In this document: in pieces, positions 1 through 8,877 of the stretch | How positions within the stretch are numbered: position 1 is the stretch's first letter | Layout of the letters: each line of letters begins with the position of its first letter | Assembly: GCF_013409645.1 (NCBI RefSeq) | Contig: NZ_JACCBG010000001.1 | Coordinates: 1,302,001 to 1,366,000 of the forward strand | Reading direction: 5' to 3' | Source of the DNA: Nocardioides panaciterrulae | Lineage (GTDB): Bacteria; Actinomycetota; Actinomycetes; Propionibacteriales; Nocardioidaceae | DNA: 64,000 nucleotides | The notes under the pieces: model-generated | Seen by the model: the letters and a program-made list of their open reading frames with translations, nothing else | Told to the model about the DNA's origin: nothing | Database searches by the model: none | Program-made: the position numbers and the translations under genes

Positions 1-285
1 TTCGAGACCGACCAGCTCTACCTGCCCGTCGACCGCCCGGTGGTGTTCAAGGTGACCAGCGACGACGTGATCCACTCCTTCTGGGTGCCGTCGATGGGCA
101 TCAAGGTCGACGCCAACCCGGGGATGACCACCACGACCCGGACCACGCCGGACCGGATCGGGGTCTACCAGGTGAAGTGCGCGGAGCTCTGCGGCCTGCT
201 CCACGCCGACATGGAGACCGATGCCCATGTCGTCTCGTCCGACGACTTCGCCACGTGGGCCGCGACCCGAGGGGGCAGCTCATGA
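1..285 (+). CDS. ctaC: Cytochrome c oxidase subunit II, C-terminal part (5' end outside window)
   Basis: Frame 1 is open from the first base, so this is the 3' end of a longer gene. The visible 94 residues form the CuA cupredoxin domain that accepts electrons from cytochrome c on the outer face of the membrane. The CuA motif CAELCGLLHADM (Cys-x3-Cys-x3-His-x2-Met) is intact, and an upstream DDVIHSFWVP segment supplies the other conserved His. The stop overlaps the ATG of the subunit I gene by four bases, so the two are probably translationally coupled. The N-terminal membrane anchors lie outside the window. Family assignment is firm. Confidence 0.95.
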   Translation, partial: FETDQLYLPVDRPVVFKVTSDDVIHSFWVPSMGIKVDANPGMTTTTRTTPDRIGVYQVKCAELCGLLHADMETDAHVVSSDDFATWAATRGGSS

Positions 286-2237
286 CCGTCGCCGACACCT
301 ACCAGACCGACCCGGTCACCGGCGGCCCCGACGGCGGGATCATGCGTCGTCTCAACGTCGGGACCGGGATCCTCGGCGGCGTGGTGCTCGCGCTGGCCGC
401 CAACCTGCTCGCCGACTGGCTCGCGGGCGACGCCGTGCACGAGGTCGACGTGCGGGCGACCGCGACCATGGTCGGCTGGGCGGTCGGGTTCATGGCGGGG
501 CTGGGCGCGTTCACCGGGCCGGTGCGCTGGCTGCTCGGCCGCGACCTGACCCATGCCGACGAGCTGTTCCTCGCCGGCAAGGACCAGGGCGAGGGCCGCT
601 ACTTCCGCTTCACCACCGACCACAAGGTCGTCGGCATCCAGTACCTCGTGCTGACCATGGTGATGCTCGGGGCCGGCGGCACGATGGCCATGCTGATCCG
701 CACCGACCTGATCTCGCCGAACTCGGGCTTCCTCGGGCCCCAGACCTACAACTCGCTGGTCGGGCTGCACGGGCTGACGATGATCCTGGCCACGATCATC
801 ATGGTGACCGGGCCGTTCGGGAACTTCGTGGTGCCGCTGATGATCGGCGCCCGGGACATGGCGTTCCCCCGCCTGAACGCGCTCAGCCTGTGGCTGCTCT
901 TCGCGATGCTGCCGGTGCTGTACTCGGCCGCGTTCCTCGGCGGCATCCCGATGGGGTGGGTGGGCTACACGCCGATCGCGGACCAGGGGCCGGCCGGCGT
1001 GGACTCCTACATGGTCGCGATCTTGATCTTCGCGGTCTCCACGGCCGTGGCGGGCGCGAACATCACCACGACCATCCTCACGATGCGGGCCCGGGGCATG
1101 ACCTGGACCCGCACCCCCATCTTCGTGTACGGCGTGCTGGCCAGCGTCGTGCTGGCGCTCCCGGCGTTCCCGATGTTCATGGCCGCCGAGATCCTGCTCC
1201 TGGTGGACCGGTTGATGGGCGGCGGGTTCTACATCCCCAGCCTCGGCGGCCAGCCCTGGCTCTACCAGAACCTCTTCTGGCTGATGGGCCACCCCGAGGT
1301 CTACGTGATCCTCATCCCGGCGGTCACGGCGTTGATGGAGCTGACGGCGGTCTTCGCCCGGAAGCCCTTGTACAGCTTCCGGATCGCGGTGCTGTCCATC
1401 ATCGCCATCGTCGGTCTGAGCGTCACCGTGTGGGCCCACCACATGTTCGCCTCGGGCTGGGCCCCGGACCTCAACGGCCCGTTCATGCTGACCACGGAGC
1501 TGATCTCCATCCCGACCGGTGGTCTGTTCCTGGTGATCCTGGGCACCCTGTGGCGCGGTCGCATCTGGGCCACGTTCCCGATGATGTGCACCTACGCGAT
1601 GCTCTGGAACTTCATCATCGGCGGGATCACGGGCATCTACCTCTCGGACGTGCCGCTGGACTACCAGCTGCACGGCTCGATGTTCGTGACGGCGCACTTC
1701 CACTACACGCTGATGGGGGCGGGGCTGACGGGCGCCATCGGTGCCCTGGCCTACTGGTTCCCGAAGATGACCGGCCGGATGCTCGGTGACACCCCCGGCC
1801 TGGTGTCCTTCTGGCTGGTGCAGATCGGCTTCAACGTCACGTTCCTGGGGATGTTCATGGTCGGCCTGGAGGGCCAGCCGCGGCGGGTGGTCCACTACGG
1901 CGCGTCGCTCCACACGGGCAACCTGATCTCGACGATCGGCGCCTACTTCATCGGCGTCGGCATGCTGGTCCTGCTGTACGACGTGGTCGCCTCCTGGCGG
2001 CACGGCAAGCCCGCCTCGATGAACCCCTGGGGGGCCAAGACCCTCGAGTGGACCGTGCCCAACCCGATCCCGCTGGAGAACTTCGCGGTGCTCCCGGTGG
2101 TCACCGAGGACGCCTACGGGTACGGCGAGCCGGTCCGCGACGCCCCCGCCCGCGCGCCGGCGCCGGTCGCGGCCGGCGCCGGCCCCGGGCAGGGCCCCGG
2201 GCAGGGCGGCGGTACTGGCGAGGAGGCGAGGACGTGA
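282..2237 (+). CDS. ctaD: Cytochrome c oxidase subunit I (heme-copper oxidase, A-type)
   Basis: 651 residues, polytopic. The ATG overlaps the subunit II stop (ATGA), which fixes the start; a longer upstream reading frame is not needed. The binuclear-centre motif GHPEVY (His337, Glu339, Tyr341) carries the CuB ligand, the D-channel glutamate and the cross-linked tyrosine. The HH pair of CuB follows (AHHMF), and AHFHY (His472, His474) supplies heme ligands. ARDMAFPRLN keeps the D-channel Asp. Where A-type enzymes have IPTGVK with the K-channel lysine, this protein reads IPTGGL, with Leu415 at the lysine position. About 100 N-terminal residues with two extra hydrophobic segments precede the core. 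The C-terminus is a Pro/Ala/Gly-rich tail. It acts in the cytoplasmic membrane, reducing O2 and pumping protons. Confidence 0.95.
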   Translation: MTVADTYQTDPVTGGPDGGIMRRLNVGTGILGGVVLALAANLLADWLAGDAVHEVDVRATATMVGWAVGFMAGLGAFTGPVRWLLGRDLTHADELFLAGKDQGEGRYFRFTTDHKVVGIQYLVLTMVMLGAGGTMAMLIRTDLISPNSGFLGPQTYNSLVGLHGLTMILATIIMVTGPFGNFVVPLMIGARDMAFPRLNALSLWLLFAMLPVLYSAAFLGGIPMGWVGYTPIADQGPAGVDSYMVAILIFAVSTAVAGANITTTILTMRARGMTWTRTPIFVYGVLASVVLALPAFPMFMAAEILLLVDRLMGGGFYIPSLGGQPWLYQNLFWLMGHPEVYVILIPAVTALMELTAVFARKPLYSFRIAVLSIIAIVGLSVTVWAHHMFASGWAPDLNGPFMLTTELISIPTGGLFLVILGTLWRGRIWATFPMMCTYAMLWNFIIGGITGIYLSDVPLDYQLHGSMFVTAHFHYTLMGAGLTGAIGALAYWFPKMTGRMLGDTPGLVSFWLVQIGFNVTFLGMFMVGLEGQPRRVVHYGASLHTGNLISTIGAYFIGVGMLVLLYDVVASWRHGKPASMNPWGAKTLEWTVPNPIPLENFAVLPVVTEDAYGYGEPVRDAPARAPAPVAAGAGPGQGPGQGGGTGEEART

Positions 2238-2923
2238 GCACCGAGTCCCTGGTCAACAAGGAAGCCTTCGCCCCCGAGGAGCCGGAGGACTTCGGGGAGC
2301 GGTGGCGCACCGGCGCGCTGCTGCTGATCGTCGCGGACGCCTCGTTCGTCGTCGCGCTGTCCTTCGCGTTCCTGTACCTGCGGGGAGTCGACACCCAGGC
2401 CTCGTTCCACCCGGGCGGGACCGGGGTGGCGTCGCTGTGGTGGCCGTGGGTGGTGACGGTCGTGATGATCGCGTCGTACCTGGCCTACCGCGCAGGTCTC
2501 GAGGCGCACGAGCCCGGACGGCGGCACTTCCTCAACGGTGGCGTCGCCGCGCTGGTCGGCATGGCGGTCGCACTGGTCCTGAGCGTCGTGCAGATGCTCC
2601 GGTTCCCGTTCCACGTCAGCGACAACGCCTACTCCTCGGCCGTGTGGGTGCTCGCCGCCGCCAACGTCTTCCACCTGCTGGCCACGGTGTTCCTGGGCCT
2701 GGGGATCGTGATCCGGGTGCATCGGCGGGTGACGCGCGGGGCCCGCGACTGGCACGTCCGGATCGTCGGGATCTGGTTCGCCTGGGTGAGCGTCGCCTCC
2801 CTCGTCGGGGCGTTGACGGTGACCGTCGCCAACGGCACCGTCGGCTGCCCGCTCGCCCCGGATCAGCCCGACCCCGGGGCACGGTCGGTGCCGTCGTCGT
2901 CATGCTCGAACGCGTCGAGGTAG
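2234..2923 (+). CDS. ctaE: Cytochrome c oxidase subunit III-like protein
   Basis: 229 residues starting at a GTG that overlaps the subunit I stop (GTGA). The protein has about five hydrophobic segments: ALLLIVADASFVVALSFAFLY, a WWPWVVTVVMIASYLAY segment, and three more up to GIWFAWVSVASLVGALTV. The charged FGERWRTGALLL lead-in and the later position after subunits II and I fit subunit III of the CtaE/CyoC family, although the sequence is divergent. It stabilises subunit I and takes no direct part in electron transfer. The last 61 bases overlap the 3' end of the convergent gene on the other strand, so its polar C-terminal tail is coded antisense to that gene. Confidence 0.82.
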   Translation: MSTESLVNKEAFAPEEPEDFGERWRTGALLLIVADASFVVALSFAFLYLRGVDTQASFHPGGTGVASLWWPWVVTVVMIASYLAYRAGLEAHEPGRRHFLNGGVAALVGMAVALVLSVVQMLRFPFHVSDNAYSSAVWVLAAANVFHLLATVFLGLGIVIRVHRRVTRGARDWHVRIVGIWFAWVSVASLVGALTVTVANGTVGCPLAPDQPDPGARSVPSSSCSNASR

Positions 2924-3225
2924 TCGCGCCAGGCCTGCAGGCCGGGGTCGTCGGCGGGGATGTCGCGCTCGGTGTGCGGCCGGGGAGGGCTCGGGCGGCG
3001 GCTCTCGCGCTCGCTCACCACGTGCCACCACATGACGCCGAAGACGACCGCGAACATCGGCCACTCCACGCAGTAGGCCCAGGCGATCTGGTGGCCGTGC
3101 CGGGCACGGGTCAGCTCGAACCAGCCGGCCGCGAGACAGAGACAGACCGCCGGCAGAAACACCAGGTGGTAGCGCACCGCGGCCCTGGACCGCAGCCTCG
3201 ACGAGGTGCCCGGGGGGCCACTCAC
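2863..3225 (-). CDS. Small two-helix membrane protein of the oxidase cluster
   Basis: 120 residues. The GTG start overlaps the stop of the upstream CtaG-like gene (GTGA), marking a two-gene operon. Two hydrophobic stretches are visible: YHLVFLPAVCLCLAAGWFEL, then AYCVEWPMFAVVFGVMWW, followed by a polar tail with LQAWRDYLDAF and an acidic end rich in Asp. I do not recognise a named family. Its place between oxidase subunit III and the assembly factor suggests an accessory or assembly role, which is inference. Its 3' end runs 61 bases into the end of the subunit III gene on the opposite strand. Confidence 0.75.
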   Translation of the reverse strand: MSGPPGTSSRLRSRAAVRYHLVFLPAVCLCLAAGWFELTRARHGHQIAWAYCVEWPMFAVVFGVMWWHVVSERESRRPSPPRPHTERDIPADDPGLQAWRDYLDAFEHDDDGTDRAPGSG

Positions 3226-4094
3226 GGGCTCATACCCCGGGCCAGCGCGGCGTGGCCGGTGTCGGCGCGCCGCGTACGTCGGTCCTCGGCCGCGAGCCAG
3301 CCGTTGCCGGCCACCACCAGCCACGCGGCGCTCAGGACCATCGACGTGGACCACATCAGGATCCCGCCGAGGTGCTGGTCCGCCAGCGGGCCGGGCCCGA
3401 AGGGGCGTGCCACGTGGGCGTAGAACGGGTAGCTCAGGTGTGGCGCCGCGAAGATGAAGAAGCCGGTCATCGCCATCGGCACCATGACGGTGAACAGCGA
3501 GACCAGCCGCACCCAGTGCGGCACGAGGCGACCGCCGATCGTGGGGGACAGGAGCGGCTGGAAGAACACGAGCCCGGCGGCCAGGTAGAGCGGGTGCTCG
3601 ACGTAGTCGTGGAGCACCGGGTGGGCGAGGAACACGTCGTACACGCGGGGCACGTGGCTGAGCGCCATGACCCCCACGAAGCAGCACCAACCGACGACCG
3701 GATGGGTCAGCACCCGGACCGCGTCGCTGCGCAGGATCGGCACCAACCGGCCGCGGCGCACGGGGCCGGGGCTGGCGCGCATCGTCAGCAGCACCGGGTC
3801 CCCCAGGACCAGCAGTGGCGCAGCCAGCATGGTCAGCAGCAGGTGCTGGGTCATGTGGGCGAAGAAGAAGACGTCGTCCCAGGCGCCGGGCGGACCGACC
3901 ACGGCGAGCGCGGCGGCGCCGAGGCCGGCCAGGAAGCAGGCGGTCCGGTGCGCCGGCCAGGGGTGCTGCGGAACCCGGCGGGTGACACCGCGCGCGGCGA
4001 CGACGTACGCCACGGCCGTGAGGACCACGAGCAGCCACGGAAGGGGCGCGGGCTCCCAGCTCCGGGCCAGGTGCAGCGCTTCGCTCACGTCCAT
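3222..4094 (-). CDS. ctaG: Cytochrome c oxidase assembly protein, CtaG (Caa3_CtaG) family
   Basis: 290 residues starting at the ATG reading MDVSEALHLARSW. Seven or so membrane helices are visible. The Caa3_CtaG family signatures are here: FFAHMTQHLLLTMLAAPLLVLGDP, a HPVLHDYVEHPLYLAAGLVFF segment and LADQHLGGILMW, all rich in conserved histidines. The family is required for CuB or copper delivery to caa3-type oxidases. Transcribed divergently from the Sco1 gene with 45 bases between the start codons, so the two likely share a bidirectional promoter region. The longer open frame upstream of this ATG is an artefact of GC-rich DNA antisense to the Sco gene. Confidence 0.9.
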   Translation of the reverse strand: MDVSEALHLARSWEPAPLPWLLVVLTAVAYVVAARGVTRRVPQHPWPAHRTACFLAGLGAAALAVVGPPGAWDDVFFFAHMTQHLLLTMLAAPLLVLGDPVLLTMRASPGPVRRGRLVPILRSDAVRVLTHPVVGWCCFVGVMALSHVPRVYDVFLAHPVLHDYVEHPLYLAAGLVFFQPLLSPTIGGRLVPHWVRLVSLFTVMVPMAMTGFFIFAAPHLSYPFYAHVARPFGPGPLADQHLGGILMWSTSMVLSAAWLVVAGNGWLAAEDRRTRRADTGHAALARGMSP

Positions 4095-4139
4095 CGACGC
4101 TACGCGGCTTCCAGGCTCCGCGTAACGCCCACATTGACG

Positions 4140-4883
4140 ATGCTGCTGGCCGCGATCCTGGTGCTCGGCCTGGCGTCCTGCTCGGCGAAGGAGGGTGCGC
4201 CGGCCGCCGCCGCAGGCGCGATGCCGGACGCCGGCACCTCGCTCGACGCACCGGTGCCCGCGAGCGTGCTCACCGCGCCGCTGACCGACAGCCGCGGTCG
4301 CCCGACCACGCTGGACGCCTTCCGCGGCAAGGTGCTGGTGCTCACCGACGTGATGACCCTCTGCCAGGAGTCCTGCCCCATCGTCACCGCCAGCATGGTG
4401 ACGGCGGCGCGCCGGCTCGAGGCCTCGCTGCGCGGGGACCGGGTGCAGTTCCTCAGCCTCACCGTCGACCCGGGCCGGGACGACGTGCGTCATCTGCGGG
4501 CCTACGAGCGGCAGTTCGGCGCGCTGCCCAACTGGACCCTGCTCACCGGATCGCGCCGGGTCGTCGACGGCCTGTGGGACACGCTCGGGGTCTGGCGCCA
4601 CCGGACCCCGATCGAGCGTCCCTTTCCGCGGGACTGGGTCACCGGCGTCCCGCTGACCACCGACATCGCGCACACGGACGAGCTGATCTTCATCGACGGG
4701 GACCAGCGCTTCCGCTACGAGATGGACGGCTACGGGAACGTGCCGGCCTCGGCGATTCCGGGCCGGATCTACCGCTTCATGGACCGGCTCGGCCATCGCA
4801 ACGTCTCGGCCACCGACCCCGGCGCCTGGACACCGGACCAGGTGACCGAGGTGGTCGACTGGCTGCTCGGAGGAGCGTCATGA
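4140..4883 (+). CDS. Sco1/SenC family copper chaperone lipoprotein
   Basis: 247 residues from ATG 4140; a TTG at 4134 is the only other in-frame start close by, and neither has a clear Shine-Dalgarno sequence. A short signal sequence ends in a lipobox (LASC, Cys14), so the protein should be anchored on the outer face of the membrane. The thioredoxin-like fold carries the copper-binding CQESC motif (Cys75, Cys79), and a conserved His in IAHTDEL (His178) completes the site. The length is slightly above the usual 200 or so because of inserts around [11 protein letters not shown]. Sco proteins load or reduce the CuA site of subunit II, which fits the neighbouring oxidase genes. The next gene starts inside this stop codon. 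Confidence 0.92.
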   Translation: MLLAAILVLGLASCSAKEGAPAAAAGAMPDAGTSLDAPVPASVLTAPLTDSRGRPTTLDAFRGKVLVLTDVMTLCQESCPIVTASMVTAARRLEASLRGDRVQFLSLTVDPGRDDVRHLRAYERQFGALPNWTLLTGSRRVVDGLWDTLGVWRHRTPIERPFPRDWVTGVPLTTDIAHTDELIFIDGDQRFRYEMDGYGNVPASAIPGRIYRFMDRLGHRNVSATDPGAWTPDQVTEVVDWLLGGAS

Positions 4884-5437
4884 GACGGCTCGTGCGCGTG
4901 ACGGTGCTCGCGGGAGCCCTCGCCGCAGCCCTCGCCGGGGGCACCGCCTGCTCGGCCGGGCTCGAGACGCCGGCGTCGCACTCGGCGCTCGGGGCGGGGG
5001 CGGAGGTGTTCCCGGCCGGCGAGCGGGCCGCGGCTCCGCAGCTGCGCGGCACCACGCTGACCGGGGACGAGCTCGACCTCGCGGACCTGCTCGGGCACGG
5101 TCCGGTGGCGGTGAACGTCTGGGCCTCCTGGTGCGATCCCTGCCGGCGGGAGATGCCGGTCCTCGCGCGGGCCAGCTCGCGGGTGAGGGTGCTCGGGATC
5201 GACGAGCGCGACGATCGCGGCGCCGCGCGGGCGTTCGCTGCCTCCCGGGGCGCGGCGTACCCGAGCCTGTCCGACGCCGACGGCACCCTGCTGGCGAGCC
5301 TGGCAATGCTGCCGCAGAACGCTGTCCCGAGCACGCTCTTCCTCGACGAGCGGGGACGCGTCGCCGCGCGGGTGGTGGGGCCGGTGGACGCCGACGTGCT
5401 GCGGCGGGTCCTCCGCCGGTTGGGGGGCTCCTCATGA
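4880..5437 (+). CDS. TlpA/ResA-like thioredoxin-fold lipoprotein
   Basis: 185 residues. ATG overlaps the Sco1 stop (ATGA). The signal peptide ends in a lipobox-like GGTAC (Cys24). The redox motif is WCDPC (Cys85, Cys88), in the context [19 protein letters not shown] that is typical of TlpA/ResA/CcmG proteins. A cis-proline segment (AVPSTLFLD) follows. Such proteins reduce disulfides outside the membrane. Beside Sco1 the likely client is the CuA cysteine pair of subunit II or Sco1 itself; no cytochrome c maturation genes are in view. The stop overlaps the ctaB start by four bases. Confidence 0.9.
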   Translation: MRRLVRVTVLAGALAAALAGGTACSAGLETPASHSALGAGAEVFPAGERAAAPQLRGTTLTGDELDLADLLGHGPVAVNVWASWCDPCRREMPVLARASSRVRVLGIDERDDRGAARAFAASRGAAYPSLSDADGTLLASLAMLPQNAVPSTLFLDERGRVAARVVGPVDADVLRRVLRRLGGSS

Positions 5438-6357
5438 CGCTGTCGCTGGCCGCCGGGACGTCCGGAGCAGGTCGCCTGCACGAGGTGGTCGGCGCCTACG
5501 TGGCGCTGACCAAGCCGCGCATCATCGAGCTGTTGCTCCTCACGACGCTGCCGGTGATGTTCCTGGCGAGCGACGGGGTGCCGCCCCTGGGGCTGGTGGT
5601 CGCGACCCTGGTCGGCGGCACCCTGTCGGCGGGCAGCGCCAACGCCCTCAACTGCGTGGTCGACGCGGACATCGACGCGCGGATGAGGCGGACCCGGCGG
5701 CGGCCGCTGGCGCGCGACGTCGTGACCCGACGCTCGGCCCTGGTGTTCGGGCTCGCGCTCGGGGTCGTGTCGACCGCCGTGCTCGCGGTCCTGGTCAACT
5801 GGTGGTCGGCACTGCTCGCCCTGGCGGCCAATGCCTTCTACGTCGTGGGCTACACGATCTGGCTCAAGCCCCGCACGAGCCAGAACATCGTCTGGGGCGG
5901 GGCCGCCGGCTGCGTGCCCACGCTCATCGCCTGGACCGCGGTGCGCGACGGCCTGGCCTGGCCGCCGGTGGTGCTGTTCGTCGTGGTGTTCTTCTGGACG
6001 CCCCCGCACTTCTGGGCGCTCGCACTGCGCTACCGCGAGGACTATGCCGCGGCGCAGGTGCCGATGCTGCCGGTGGTGGCGCCCGCGCGCGCGGTCGCCC
6101 GGCAGGTCGTCGGGTACGCCGTCCTCACCGTGGCGACGTCCGTGGAGCTGTGGCCGGTCGCGCACACGGGATTCGTGTACCCGGTGATCGCGCTGGTGCT
6201 CGGCGCCGCCTTCGTGGGCGAGGCGCTCCTGCTGCTCCGGCGCTCGCGCGGGTCCGACGCGCTGGCGGTGCTGCGTCCGATGCGGTTGTTCCACTTCTCG
6301 AACCTGTACCTGAGCCTGCTGTTCGTCGCGGTCGCGCTGGTCCCGTTCGTGCCCTGA
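5434..6357 (+). CDS. ctaB: Protoheme IX farnesyltransferase (heme O synthase)
   Basis: 307 residues; the ATG overlaps the preceding stop. A UbiA-family prenyltransferase with about nine membrane helices. The first Asp-rich motif [23 protein letters not shown] carries the polyprenyl diphosphate and Mg binding residues and the MxRTxxRPL signature of Cta[19 protein letters not shown] start and a [15 protein letters not shown] second motif are also family hallmarks. It adds a farnesyl group to heme b to make heme O, the precursor of heme A for the oxidase. It is the last gene of the Sco-TlpA-CtaB operon and is followed by a large palindrome. Confidence 0.96.
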   Translation: MTLSLAAGTSGAGRLHEVVGAYVALTKPRIIELLLLTTLPVMFLASDGVPPLGLVVATLVGGTLSAGSANALNCVVDADIDARMRRTRRRPLARDVVTRRSALVFGLALGVVSTAVLAVLVNWWSALLALAANAFYVVGYTIWLKPRTSQNIVWGGAAGCVPTLIAWTAVRDGLAWPPVVLFVVVFFWTPPHFWALALRYREDYAAAQVPMLPVVAPARAVARQVVGYAVLTVATSVELWPVAHTGFVYPVIALVLGAAFVGEALLLLRRSRGSDALAVLRPMRLFHFSNLYLSLLFVAVALVPFVP

Positions 6358-6386
6358 CCCAGGAGTCCGCCGAGTCCCAGGAGACA

Positions 6387-6440
6387 CGCCGAGTCGGCGC
6401 AGGTTGACGCCCGCGGGCGTCAACCTGCGCCGACTCGGCG
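6387..6440. terminator. 54-base perfect palindrome between convergent genes
   Basis: Two 27-base arms centred between 6413 and 6414 are exact reverse complements. They lie between the stop of ctaB on the plus strand and the stop of ppsA on the minus strand, 30 and 6 bases away. A stem this long and GC-rich would act as a bidirectional transcription terminator. There is no U-tract on either side, which is common for actinobacterial terminators. Confidence 0.75.
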
Positions 6441-6445
6441 GCTCG

Positions 6446-8761
6446 TCAGCGGCGCACCTGGTCGAGCAGCAGCCGCCGCTCGGCCCGGGCGACGGCCCGG
6501 TGCGCCCGCTCGACCGCGTCGGGGTTCACCGAGATCGAGGTGATGCCGGCGCGGACGAGGAACTCGGCGAACTCCGGCCGGTTCGAGGGGGCCTGCCCGC
6601 ACAGCGAGGACGTGAGACCGGCGTCGCGCGCGGCGCCGATGATCCGGCTGATCGTGTCGAGCACGGCCTCGTCGGACTCGTCGAACAGCTCGGCGCAGAT
6701 CTCGGAGTCGCGGTCCACCCCCAGCACCAGCTGGGTGAGGTCGTTGGAGCCGATCGAGACCCCGTCGATCCCGAGCGCGGCGTACTCCGGGATCCGGTAG
6801 GCGACCGAGGGGACCTCCGCCATCACCCACCGGTGCAGGCCCCGGTCGCGGCCGAGCGGGTGCGCCTCGACCGCCTCGAGGCAGGCCTCGAGCTCCCAGC
6901 GGGTGCGCACGAACGGGATCATCAGGTGCAGGTTCGGCGTCTGCTCGCGCACCCGCGAGATCACGTCGAGGTCGAGGCCGAAGATCTCCGGGTCGCGCAG
7001 ATAGCGGTACGCGCCCCGGTAGCCGATCATCGGGTTCGCCTCGACCGGCTCGAACTGCTCACCGCCGGCCAGGCCGCGGAACTCGTTGGTGCGGAAGTCC
7101 ACGGCCCGGTAGACGACCGGCCGGGGCACGAAGGCCCGGGTGATCCGCAGCACCGAGGCCGCCAGCTTCTCGACGTACTCCTCGCGGCGCCCGGCCGCCA
7201 GCAGCTGCTTGGGGTGCTCGCCGGCCAGCGCGTCGGTGATCAGGAACTCCGCGCGGAGCAGCCCGACCCCGTCGACCGGCATCGCGGCCACCTCCTCGGC
7301 GTGGTCGGCGATCGCCAGGTTCACGTAGAGCAGCGTGCCGGTGGGCTCGCCGGCGGCCGCCGCGACCGGGGCCGTGGCGGCGGGCCCGTGGGCCACCGCC
7401 GTCGCGGCCGCGGTCCGGCCGGCGAGGACGACGCCGCGCGCGCCGTCGACGGTCACGACCTCGCCGTCGCGGAGCGTGGTGGTCGCGGTCCGCGTGGCAA
7501 CCACCGTCGGCAGGTGCAGCTCGCGCCCGACGATCGCGGCGTGGCAGGTGACCCCGCCGCCGTCGGTGACCAGGGCCGCCGCCCGCCGCATGGTCGGGAC
7601 CCAGTCGGGGCTGGTCATCGTCGCGACCAGCACGTCGCCCGGCTGCAGCCGCGCCCCGTCGGCCACGCTGCGCAGGATCCGCACCGGCCCGGACCGGACG
7701 CCCGGCGCCGCGGCCAGCCCGGTCAGCAGCAGGTCGCCGGACGCCCCGGCCGGTTCGCCCACGGCCGTCTCGGGGGTCGGCCCCAGCGTCGTGATCGGGC
7801 GCGACTGGACGATCCAGGTCTGGCCGTCGGCGCGCGCGAACTCCACGTCCTGCGGCGAGCCGTAGTGCCGCTCGATGTCCATCGCGAGGTCGGCGAGCTG
7901 CTGGAGGACGTCGTCGTCGAGCACCCGGCGGGCCTGCTCCTCCAGGGGTACGACGAGCCGCCGGTCGCGACCGTCGGGACCGCGCTCCACCTTCTCGGCC
8001 TTGGTGCCCACGTGGGTCTGGAGGACCGCCCGGGTGGCCTTCGACAACACGTAGGTGTCCGGCTCGACCTGGCCGCCGACCACCACCTCGCCCAACCCGT
8101 AGGCGGCCTCGATCACCAGCTTGTCCCGGTCGCCGGTGGCGGGGTCGGCGGTGAACATGACGCCGGAGACGTCGGAGGGCACCATCCGCTGCACGATCAC
8201 CGCGATCGCGGGCTCCACGTCCAGCCCCTGGGTGCTCCGGTAGGCCACCACGCGCGGGGACCACAGGGACGCCCAGCAGTCCACGACCCGCCGCGCCAGC
8301 TCATCGCCGTCGCGGACGTCGGTGTAGGTCTCGTTCATGCCGGCGAACGAGGTCGACGCGGAGTCCTCCGCGGTCGCCGAGGACCGGACCGCGACCAGTG
8401 GTCGCCCCAGGCCGTCGTACGCCGCGAGGAGCCGCTCGTGCAGCGTCGCCGGCAGCCCGGCCTGGTGCACGAGCTCCTGCAGCTCGGCCGCGGCCTCGGT
8501 CAGGGCCGCGAGGTCGTCGACGTCCGCGGTCGACGAGCGGTCCAGCAGCCGCGCCCGCACCTCGCCCGCGTCCATGGCGTCGAGGTAGGCCCCGGCGGTG
8601 ATCACGAAGCCGGGCGGCACGGGCACTCCGGCCCGGGTGAGCTCACCGAGGTTGGCGCCCTTGCCGCCGACCCGGGGGACGTCGGTGAGGGCCAGGTCCG
8701 CGAACCAGGCGATGGGGTCCTCCAGCGTGCTCACGCCGGACGGTGCGGTGCGCTCGGTCAT
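6446..8761 (-). CDS. ppsA: Phosphoenolpyruvate synthase
   Basis: 771 residues from an ATG with a GGAG about eight bases upstream; this is the usual length for the family. Domains in order: ATP-grasp pyruvate kinase-like N-domain ([44 protein letters not shown]), the swivelling phosphohistidine domain ([14 protein letters not shown], catalytic His407), and the PEP-binding TIM barrel ([35 protein letters not shown], and a C-terminal SSLCGQAPS with the catalytic Cys). It converts pyruvate, ATP and water to PEP, AMP and phosphate, the first step of gluconeogenesis from C3 acids. It stands alone, downstream of the MFS gene on the same strand with a 116-base gap. Confidence 0.95.
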   Translation of the reverse strand: MTERTAPSGVSTLEDPIAWFADLALTDVPRVGGKGANLGELTRAGVPVPPGFVITAGAYLDAMDAGEVRARLLDRSSTADVDDLAALTEAAAELQELVHQAGLPATLHERLLAAYDGLGRPLVAVRSSATAEDSASTSFAGMNETYTDVRDGDELARRVVDCWASLWSPRVVAYRSTQGLDVEPAIAVIVQRMVPSDVSGVMFTADPATGDRDKLVIEAAYGLGEVVVGGQVEPDTYVLSKATRAVLQTHVGTKAEKVERGPDGRDRRLVVPLEEQARRVLDDDVLQQLADLAMDIERHYGSPQDVEFARADGQTWIVQSRPITTLGPTPETAVGEPAGASGDLLLTGLAAAPGVRSGPVRILRSVADGARLQPGDVLVATMTSPDWVPTMRRAAALVTDGGGVTCHAAIVGRELHLPTVVATRTATTTLRDGEVVTVDGARGVVLAGRTAAATAVAHGPAATAPVAAAAGEPTGTLLYVNLAIADHAEEVAAMPVDGVGLLRAEFLITDALAGEHPKQLLAAGRREEYVEKLAASVLRITRAFVPRPVVYRAVDFRTNEFRGLAGGEQFEPVEANPMIGYRGAYRYLRDPEIFGLDLDVISRVREQTPNLHLMIPFVRTRWELEACLEAVEAHPLGRDRGLHRWVMAEVPSVAYRIPEYAALGIDGVSIGSNDLTQLVLGVDRDSEICAELFDESDEAVLDTISRIIGAARDAGLTSSLCGQAPSNRPEFAEFLVRAGITSISVNPDAVERAHRAVARAERRLLLDQVRR

Positions 8762-8877
8762 GGCGTCAGGCTCCGGGACGGGCTCACCGAGGCACAGGGC
8801 CGTTGGTCGACTGGCGAGGGGCTGATCGGGTCCGGAGGGGCGCCGCCGCCGGCGACCCCTCACGCCCGGCCCCGAGG

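Noticed and set aside
165..2003. Long minus-strand open frame across the subunit I gene
   Set aside because: It is the high-GC antisense shadow of ctaD, with low-complexity His/Arg/Asp-rich translation and no family resemblance.
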